From the NCBI GenBank assembly GCA_938021445.1, contig CALIGR010000060.1, positions 1 to 9,839 on the forward strand: DNA of 9,839 nt. Reading direction: 5' to 3'. The first letter of the stretch is position 1, and each line of letters begins with the position of its first letter. Below are positions 5,805 through 9,839 of the stretch, one piece after another. The notes under the pieces were generated by a model that was not told the DNA's origin, ran no database searches, and saw only the letters and a list, made by a program, of their open reading frames with translations. This DNA is from an uncultured Candidatus Altimarinota bacterium (lineage in GTDB: Bacteria; Patescibacteriota; Gracilibacteria; UBA4473). The position numbers and the translations under genes are program-made.

Positions 5805-7093
5805 ATCTGGCTTAAAAGTAGAACACTTAAAAGCCCTGAAAATAAAGTACAAGAAACGCCTAAAGCCACCATTTTGGTGGTTTTTTTATTACCAAGTACG
5901 GCCGTATATAAAATCTTAACGAGGGTATTAACCATTATCGCTATCATTATCGCTACAGAAACTGTCTTGAGTGAGAGCTCGCCCAAATTAAGCGATTCAA
6001 GTGACGACAAAATAATCGCATCCACATCCACAAAGCCAGACAAGGCAGCCGCAATATAAACGCCTGTATTCCCAAAATATCTTTGAGCTAACGCCAATGC
6101 GAGCAAAACTAATACAAAAAGTCCTCCAAATTTGATAGCGGGAATTATTTCAAATGGACTCGCCAGCCTTAATTCAGTTTTTGCATTTTTCTTAGTTTGC
6201 TCAATTTCGATTTCTTTTAAGGAGTAACGAAAAAATAAATAGGCAAACAAAGCTGAAATCAATGCCATAACCAGAGGTAATACTAATGTTTGTCTTACAA
6301 TCTCAACCGAGCCCAACAAAGCTATAGTAATAGCGACTCTCACTTGCATAGTGGCGACCCCTATCATAATTCCAACCGCAAAAATACTGCTTCCTGGTGC
6401 ACGCTTAGACTGTTCTGCCATCGAAGTCGTCACAGCTGTACTAGAAACAATCGCTCCAAGAAACGCCGCTGCTGGTATGCCGCCCTTTACTCCAATGTAC
6501 TTAGTAAGGAAGTAGCCAAGAAAACCGATTCCTGAAATAAAAACCACCAGTAACCAGATTTTAAAAGGAACCAACATCCCCCAAGGGTCTATCGCTTCGT
6601 TGGGTAAAAACGGAAGTATCGCTCCAGAAAAGAAAAGTAGCTGCAACGCCCCATCCCATTCCGGCTGGCTAATAGCCCCGGCAAAGTTTCGGATTTGATC
6701 ACGATAGGCATTTACCCCGGCCAGAAGTAAGGTGATCAAAATAGCTATTACCGGTTGCCCTAATCCAACGAGTACACCTACCCAAAAAATCATAAAGCTA
6801 GAAATCTCAGTCGTCAGACCGATTAGGTTCTGCTTAAAGCTGCCATAGGCATAGGAAACACTAATCAAAACCATCAAGCCCACAAAAAACAGCGCCGGAA
6901 GCCACGGGAGTTCTGGGATGAAAGTAGAAACAGCCCCAAAGGCTGAAATCAACATCATGGTCCTAAAGCCAATAAAACTCTCAACTTTGTTTTCTCGAGC
7001 GTGGATTTCTCGTCTAATTCCCAAAAAACCGCCTAAAGCGCAAGCCAGAAGAAGGGCGGTTATTGACGAATCTGAGACAAACCAATTTTCCAT
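5801..7093 (-). CDS. MgtC/DUF4010-family integral membrane protein
   Basis: This is a very hydrophobic protein with about a dozen predicted membrane segments. It resembles proteins that join an N-terminal MgtC/SapB-like region to a C-terminal DUF4010 region, usually about 420 residues. Visible landmarks are ALGGFLGIRREIHARE with a fixed R/E cluster, GLTTEISSFMIFWVGVLVGLG, AAFLGAIVSSTAVTTSMAEQ and AALSGFVDVDAIILSSLE; the last two match DUF4010 signatures. The biochemical role of the family is unknown; MgtC relatives affect magnesium homeostasis and ATP-synthase activity. I chose the ATG at 7093-7091 (430 residues) because the upstream ATG at 7105 lies inside a perfect -10 box; the longer form has 434 residues. 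GGGGAG precedes the chosen ATG and is the only Shine-Dalgarno-like string at a start here, but it would lie mostly outside the predicted transcript. The gene is 36 nt after the cupin gene on the same strand. Confidence 0.85.
   Translation of the reverse strand: MENWFVSDSSITALLLACALGGFLGIRREIHARENKVESFIGFRTMMLISAFGAVSTFIPELPWLPALFFVGLMVLISVSYAYGSFKQNLIGLTTEISSFMIFWVGVLVGLGQPVIAILITLLLAGVNAYRDQIRNFAGAISQPEWDGALQLLFFSGAILPFLPNEAIDPWGMLVPFKIWLLVVFISGIGFLGYFLTKYIGVKGGIPAAAFLGAIVSSTAVTTSMAEQSKRAPGSSIFAVGIMIGVATMQVRVAITIALLGSVEIVRQTLVLPLVMALISALFAYLFFRYSLKEIEIEQTKKNAKTELRLASPFEIIPAIKFGGLFVLVLLALALAQRYFGNTGVYIAAALSGFVDVDAIILSSLESLNLGELSLKTVSVAIMIAIMVNTLVKILYTAVLGNKKTTKMVALGVSCTLFSGLLSVLLLSQI
5862..5887 (+). 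terminator. Intrinsic terminator of the ribosomal operon, inside the convergent coding region
   Basis: The inverted repeat CCACCA-TTT-TGGTGG (5866-5880), extended by A:T and G:U pairs to about ten base pairs, is followed by seven T residues (5881-5887). This fits a rho-independent terminator for rightward transcription, 58 nt after the rpsI stop. On the opposite strand the same DNA encodes residues K407-A414 (434-residue numbering) of the DUF4010-type membrane protein. Read leftward the hairpin lacks a downstream U-run, so it should stop only the ribosomal operon. Confidence 0.85.
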
Positions 7094-7103
7094 ATTTCTC
7101 CCC

Positions 7104-7132
7104 ATTATACCTGATATTCGTGATTTTTTCTA
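7104..7132 (-). promoter_or_regulatory. Promoter for the DUF4010-type gene, giving a nearly leaderless mRNA
   Basis: Read on the minus strand, TAGAAA (7132-7127, 4 of 6 matches to TTGACA), a 17-bp spacer and a perfect TATAAT (7109-7104) form a promoter. The predicted start site near 7097 is only about 4 nt before the ATG at 7093. The -35 box overlaps the stop codon of the upstream cupin gene, so the membrane-protein gene could be transcribed both from here and by read-through. Confidence 0.55.
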
Positions 7133-7537
7133 TTTCATTTTCGCCAAAAAATCAGCTTTATCTTGAATATAGTTTTGAGCTCCAGGCAAATAAGGCGTAG
7201 ACGAAAAGCAAAGCAGTATAGATTCCGGTGAAAAATCAAAAAATTCATGCCAGCAATCTTTCCGTACAACCAAGGCTTGATTTGGCGCATTAAGAGTAAT
7301 CAATTTATCGCCTCTTCCATCATTGACCAGTGCGGTTATCTCACCATTGAGCGCTACAAAAACTTCATCTTCGATCAGGTGTGAATGCCCTCCACGAACG
7401 GTTTTACTGTCTTTTGAAGTCACTAAATAGCAACGCTTAACTTTGATTGGGAAATCATCATCAAACTCAAAAGGAACCAATCCTCCTCGAGCATCTTTAT
7501 GGTGAGGAAACTCAATTATTTCAAATTTATTAGGCAT
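7130..7537 (-). CDS. WxcM/QdtA/FdtA-like cupin, putative sugar-nucleotide 3,4-ketoisomerase
   Basis: This 135-residue single-domain cupin is of the type that isomerises dTDP-4-keto-6-deoxyglucose to the 3-keto sugar, a step towards amino-deoxysugars of surface glycans. The family pattern is clear: DARGGLVPFE (15-24), RCYLVTS (35-41), the metal/catalytic-type motif RGGHSH (48-53), VALNGEITALVNDG (61-74), VVRKDCWHEFFDFSPESILLCFSS (90-113) and the end NYIQDKADFL. H51 and H53 correspond to the conserved His pair of QdtA/FdtA. No aminotransferase, glycosyltransferase or dTDP-sugar gene is nearby, so the exact substrate cannot be told. The start ATG 7537-7535 lies about 22 nt after a predicted start site, with no Shine-Dalgarno site. 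Family assignment is good; the reaction is inferred. Confidence 0.82.
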   Translation of the reverse strand: MPNKFEIIEFPHHKDARGGLVPFEFDDDFPIKVKRCYLVTSKDSKTVRGGHSHLIEDEVFVALNGEITALVNDGRGDKLITLNAPNQALVVRKDCWHEFFDFSPESILLCFSSTPYLPGAQNYIQDKADFLAKMK

Positions 7538-7565
7538 ATATCAACACAAATAGCGAATCCCTTCA

Positions 7566-7594
7566 ATTAAAGAGACTTTTATGCCATTTGACAA
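7566..7594 (-). promoter_or_regulatory. Promoter of the cupin gene (minus strand)
   Basis: Minus-strand TTGTCA (7594-7589, 5 of 6), a 17-bp spacer and TTTAAT (7571-7566, 5 of 6) make a good sigma70-type promoter. Transcription would begin near 7559, leaving about 22 nt before the cupin ATG. Its -35 box shares five bases with the -35 box of the plus-strand lipoprotein promoter. Confidence 0.65.
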
Positions 7595-7616
7595 GCCGGT
7601 ATCCCGTATCTAGAAT
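7588..7616 (+). promoter_or_regulatory. Promoter of the acidic lipoprotein gene (plus strand)
   Basis: A perfect TTGACA (7588-7593), a 17-bp spacer and TAGAAT (7611-7616, 5 of 6) form one of the two best promoters in the window. The predicted start near 7623 gives an A/C-rich leader of about 30 nt before the ATG at 7653, again without a Shine-Dalgarno element. Confidence 0.75.
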
Positions 7617-7652
7617 CAAATCTGTAATTGTATATTTCTAAAACAAAACAAA

Positions 7653-8159
7653 ATGAAAAAATTATTATTAGTTGCGTTAGCTTTAACGCTTGTAGGTTGT
7701 GGGCCAAAACCGGCTCAACCATACACACCTCCATCTCCAAGCATGGACAAACTTATGGGAGATAAAGCTCAGAACGAGGTAGACGAAATGGACGCTGAAG
7801 TGGAGGAAGTTATGGACGAAATAGACACAGCAGAGGGAGACATTGAGGCTGATATTGAGGCTGATATTTCTGAAATTGAAGATTTCGTAGATGAGGTTGA
7901 AATTGACGCTGCAGAAGAACCAGCTGATGATCTAATCTTGATTGAAGACGCTCCAGCAGATGAAGCTCCAGTCGTTGAGATTGAGGTTGAAGAAGCTCCT
8001 GTGGTTGAAATTGAAGTCACTCAAGAGGCTCCAACTGAAGTTGAGATTGAGGTTGAAGCGGCTCCTGTTGTTGAACCAGCAGAAGAAACTTCTAATAACT
8101 CAAACAATACTTCTCAGTCAGTCGAACTAGAAGATCAACCGATCATCGTGATTGAGTAA
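7653..8159 (+). CDS. Acidic, repeat-containing putative lipoprotein
   Basis: No known family is recognised. The 168-residue protein begins MKKLLLVALALTLVGC, a textbook lipoprotein signal with lipobox LVGC and Cys16 as the predicted lipidated residue, so the mature part should be tethered outside the cytoplasmic membrane. After a short Pro-rich stretch (18-29) the chain is extremely acidic: about 51 of 152 mature residues are Asp or Glu, against three Lys and no Arg, with almost no aromatic residues. The first half (40-90) looks helical, with IEAD repeats. The second half is built from EAPVVEIEVE-like units with alternating Val/Ile and Glu. A Ser/Asn-rich stretch and a hydrophobic end IIVIE close it. 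It is probably disordered or extended and could bind cations or act as a surface spacer; that is inference. It has its own promoter and terminator, so it is a single-gene unit. Confidence 0.85.
   Translation: MKKLLLVALALTLVGCGPKPAQPYTPPSPSMDKLMGDKAQNEVDEMDAEVEEVMDEIDTAEGDIEADIEADISEIEDFVDEVEIDAAEEPADDLILIEDAPADEAPVVEIEVEEAPVVEIEVTQEAPTEVEIEVEAAPVVEPAEETSNNSNNTSQSVELEDQPIIVIE
7842..7865 (+). repeat. Perfect 12-bp tandem duplication in the lipoprotein gene
   Basis: ATTGAGGCTGAT occurs twice in direct succession (7842-7853 and 7854-7865), encoding IEAD-IEAD. Identity at the DNA level suggests a recent in-frame slippage event. Confidence 0.9.
7974..8075 (+). repeat. Direct repeat encoding VEIEVE..APVVE units
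   Basis: A 36-bp unit at 7974-8009 recurs at 8040-8075 with three mismatches; the first 19 bases, GTTGAGATTGAGGTTGAAG, are identical. The offset is 66 bp (22 codons), so the repeat keeps frame and expands the acidic beta-like region of the lipoprotein. A further imperfect copy of the APVVEIEV unit lies between the two. Confidence 0.85.
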
Positions 8160-8187
8160 CAAAGAGCTTAATTTAAAACAACTTATG

Positions 8188-8218
8188 AAAAAACCTGGAT
8201 CAATTCCAGGTTTTTTTT
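8188..8218 (+). terminator. Strong intrinsic terminator after the lipoprotein gene
   Basis: A12-bp stem (8188-8199 with 8205-8216), core ACCTGGA/TCCAGGT, encloses the 5-nt loop TCAAT and ends in eight T residues (8211-8218). It lies 28 nt after the lipoprotein stop. The A-rich left arm makes the hairpin partly symmetrical, but the upstream A run is shorter than the T run. It ends only 12 nt before the next gene's start. Confidence 0.9.
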
Positions 8219-8230
8219 AAATTTAGAACT

Positions 8231-8833
8231 GTGAACAATTATAAAAAAGCTAAGAACTGGGCCAAAAAAATAGGAAAAGTAAAAGGCGTCCAAGCTGTTT
8301 TTTTGTCAGGATCCCTAGCCCAAGACCAAAATAAGAGCACCGCTGATATAGACCTATTCATCATTACCACTCCTGGGCAAATCTGGGTGACTCGTTTTAG
8401 AGTTTTTACGAAGCTAAAAAGACAAAGAGAGCTATCAAAACCAGAAGACCACGCTGGAAAAATCTGCCCAAACCACTTTATAACAACTGAAAATTTACAA
8501 ATAACTCAAAAAAACGCTTATACCGCTAATCTTTTTACTCACAATATACCACTTTATGACCCACAGAATTTGTTTTCAAAATTTGCAGATGAAAACCCGT
8601 GGGTAAAAAAATTTGGAGAAAGTTTCGAAAATGCAGACCCAAGGCTCGCAAAGCTAAAAAAAATTAAAAAACTAAGTCTATCGCAACGAATCATTGAATC
8701 GATCCTAAAAAAAATTCAAATCTGGAAGATTAAAAAAAACCCAGACTATCAAATCCCAAAGGCGGAGATAGTATTAACCGATACCGAAATTCGCTTTCAC
8801 CCAAATCCTAAGCACCTAAACTGGACGAAATGA
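8231..8833 (+). CDS. Nucleotidyltransferase-fold protein (NTP_transf_2-like), function unknown
   Basis: The 200-residue protein has the signature of the polymerase-beta/MNT nucleotidyltransferase superfamily: a short helix, then FLSGSLAQ (24-31) with G27-S28, and DIDLFII (39-45) with the two metal-binding Asp residues D39 and D41. The third catalytic Asp is not obvious. The remainder is conserved-looking but unassigned (GKICPNHFITTENL, YTANLF, PLYD), followed by a very Lys-rich helical part (about 140-170). It could modify a small molecule, RNA or protein; no toxin-antitoxin partner (HEPN/MNT pair) is adjacent. The start is GTG at 8231, the only plausible start codon between the upstream in-frame stop (8186) and the motif. 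The end overlaps trpC by four bases (ATGA). Fold confidence is good; the role is unknown. Confidence 0.8.
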   Translation: MNNYKKAKNWAKKIGKVKGVQAVFLSGSLAQDQNKSTADIDLFIITTPGQIWVTRFRVFTKLKRQRELSKPEDHAGKICPNHFITTENLQITQKNAYTANLFTHNIPLYDPQNLFSKFADENPWVKKFGESFENADPRLAKLKKIKKLSLSQRIIESILKKIQIWKIKKNPDYQIPKAEIVLTDTEIRFHPNPKHLNWTK

Positions 8834-9600
8834 GTGTTTTACAAAAAATCCTAAACCAGAAGCAAAAAGAGGTATTACTTCTATCCAAATCACTTTGGGA
8901 CTTAAATCCTCCAAAAAATACTCTTAGTTTTTTAAACGCGCTTAAGAAATCACCGAGTCAAATTCCTCCAAACTTAATAGCGGAGATAAAAAAAGCCTCT
9001 CCCTCAAAAGGGGCTATTCTGCCAAACGCTAATATTCTAGAAATAGCTAATACCTATGAATCCTCTGGAGCGAGTTGTATTTCAGTTCTTACCGATGAAA
9101 AATTTTTTGCTGGATCTTTAGATGATCTAGCAAGTGTTAGTAAATCCATCAAGATCCCAACGCTCAGAAAAGACTTCATCATTGATGAACGTCAGATACT
9201 ACAAGCTCGTCAAGCAGGTGCGAGTGCTGTTTTGCTCATGACTTCAGTGCTTCAGACCACTGAGAAGTTAAAAGCATTCAGGCTTTTTGCTGAAAAACTC
9301 AATATGGATGCACTTATTGAAACTCAAGACGAAGCAGAAATAAAAAAAGCGATAGATTCTGGCGCTCAAATCATTGGCGTCAACGCTCGTCATTTCTCAG
9401 ATCTATCGGTTGATCTAAGCCGTGTCCCACCTTTGCTTCAAAAAATCCCAAATAACGTCGTTAAAGTAGCCGAGTCAGGCATTATCAGCCATGAAGATGT
9501 TCAAACCGTCTCACCCTATTGTGACGCTATTTTGGTGGGGAGTAGCTTGATGGAAAGTGGTATCGAGGGAATTGAGAAAAAAATAAAAAAATTTCTCTAA
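8830..9600 (+). CDS. trpC: Indole-3-glycerol-phosphate synthase
   Basis: TrpC closes the indole ring in tryptophan biosynthesis, converting 1-(2-carboxyphenylamino)-1-deoxyribulose 5-phosphate to indole-3-glycerol phosphate. It is a cytosolic (beta/alpha)8 barrel. At 256 residues it is normal and monofunctional. Motifs: LIAEIKKASPSKG (49-61) with E52 and K54, ISVLTDEKFFAGS (84-96), LRKDFIID (112-119) with catalytic Lys114, DALIETQDE (160-168) with E164, IGVNARHFSDLSVDL (182-196) with N185, VAESGI (213-218) with E215, and ILVGSSLMES for phosphate binding. All expected catalytic residues are present. No other trp gene is in the window. The ATG overlaps the stop of the nucleotidyltransferase gene, so it is probably translated by coupling. 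The stop faces the convergent gene across 8 bp, with no hairpin terminator seen. Confidence 0.95.
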   Translation: MSVLQKILNQKQKEVLLLSKSLWDLNPPKNTLSFLNALKKSPSQIPPNLIAEIKKASPSKGAILPNANILEIANTYESSGASCISVLTDEKFFAGSLDDLASVSKSIKIPTLRKDFIIDERQILQARQAGASAVLLMTSVLQTTEKLKAFRLFAEKLNMDALIETQDEAEIKKAIDSGAQIIGVNARHFSDLSVDLSRVPPLLQKIPNNVVKVAESGIISHEDVQTVSPYCDAILVGSSLMESGIEGIEKKIKKFL

Positions 9601-9608
9601 ATCATTCT

Positions 9609-9839
9609 TCAGGCTAAGGCTCCTTTATCTAACTTCTTCACAGTCCGAAATTCAATGAAAATTTCAGCTACCGCTGATGGCATGACTTCCGCCTCACCAT
9701 GCAAATAATTTTCTACAGCCGCCCTTTGCTCATGAGTTAGCGACTCCATAAACATCTGCATATCTAGACGATCCTCTACACCCAAAGCGGAGTCATCCGC
9801 CAGTCGTTCAACCAATGGTTCTCTTTCTTTTTGCAAAGG
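9609..9839 (-). CDS. C-terminal end of an unidentified protein (partial; weak sigma-region-4-like look)
   Basis: An open frame enters from the right edge and ends in TGA at 9611-9609; 76 codons are visible and the N-terminus lies outside the window. A TTG at 9836 could in principle be a start, but the frame stays open to the edge, so a longer protein is more likely. The segment EDRLDMQMFMESLTHEQRAA followed by VENYL is spaced like the first helices of sigma-70 region 4 or anti-sigma/HTH proteins (ALxxLxxxQRxxVxxY), and a basic end RTVKKLDKG follows. A clear helix-turn-helix is not visible, so the resemblance is weak. The composition is acidic to neutral with no membrane segment. Confidence 0.55.
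   Translation of the reverse strand, partial: PLQKEREPLVERLADDSALGVEDRLDMQMFMESLTHEQRAAVENYLHGEAEVMPSAVAEIFIEFRTVKKLDKGALA

Noticed and set aside
7769..8020. Long Ser/Thr-rich open frame on the minus strand opposite the lipoprotein gene.
   Set aside because: It is the antisense shadow of the Glu/Asp/Val-rich repeats; no promoter or protein family supports it.
8185..8220. An 11-codon reading frame (MKKPGSIPGFF, stop TAA) exactly spanning the terminator hairpin, possible leader peptide before trpC.
   Set aside because: It contains no Trp codon, its sequence is dictated by the hairpin and T run, and no alternative antiterminator stem is visible. Probably chance.
9578..9597. A-rich stretch at the trpC end as a bidirectional terminator.
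   Set aside because: There are T runs on the minus strand but no G+C-containing stem before them in either direction.

Overview
The window comes from a bacterial chromosome of roughly 40% G+C. It is dominated by one long, intact ribosomal-protein/RNA-polymerase operon. Translation uses the ordinary stop codons TAA, TAG and TGA. None of the operon's genes has a recognisable Shine-Dalgarno sequence, and CGA is used unusually often for arginine. With the compact layout (4-bp and 1-bp gene overlaps, touching stop codons), the lone trpC and the small nucleotidyltransferase, this suggests an uncultivated lineage, perhaps Patescibacteria/CPR. That assignment is an inference; no rRNA gene or other taxonomic marker settles it.

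Layout. Positions 1-1590 (minus strand) hold the N-terminal two thirds or so of a UvrD/PcrA-type DNA helicase that runs off the left edge. A 156-bp divergent spacer carries a near-consensus promoter with a G+C-rich discriminator. It drives infA-rpmJ-rpsM-rpsK-rpsD-rpoA-rplQ-rplM-rpsI (1747-5804, plus strand), a merger of the classical alpha operon with the rplM-rpsI pair. The operon ends in an intrinsic terminator at about 5862-5887, which lies inside the 3' end of the convergent minus-strand gene.

Positions 5801-7537 (minus strand) hold a MgtC/DUF4010-type membrane protein and, upstream of it, a QdtA/FdtA-like sugar-nucleotide cupin. The cupin gene is divergent from a gene for a very acidic, repeat-containing lipoprotein (7653-8159, plus strand). 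The two divergent promoters share the same -35 bases. After a strong terminator (8188-8218) comes a pair coupled by ATGA: a nucleotidyltransferase-fold protein (8231-8833) and indole-3-glycerol-phosphate synthase TrpC (8830-9600). A minus-strand protein end with no firm identity (9609 to the right edge) closes the window.

How the genes work together: the large operon supplies initiation factor IF1, ribosomal proteins of both subunits and the RNA polymerase alpha subunit, so translation and transcription machinery are made together. The remaining genes look like separate small transcription units for DNA repair, membrane/ion homeostasis, surface-sugar metabolism, the cell envelope and tryptophan synthesis. 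I saw no tRNA, rRNA, CRISPR array, insertion sequence or phage gene. No clear undescribed system is present. The points most worth a second look are the Asn-to-Gly change in ribosomal protein uS11, the lack of Shine-Dalgarno sites, the overlapping divergent promoters, the terminator embedded in an antisense coding region, and the lack of room for a promoter in front of the nucleotidyltransferase-trpC pair.
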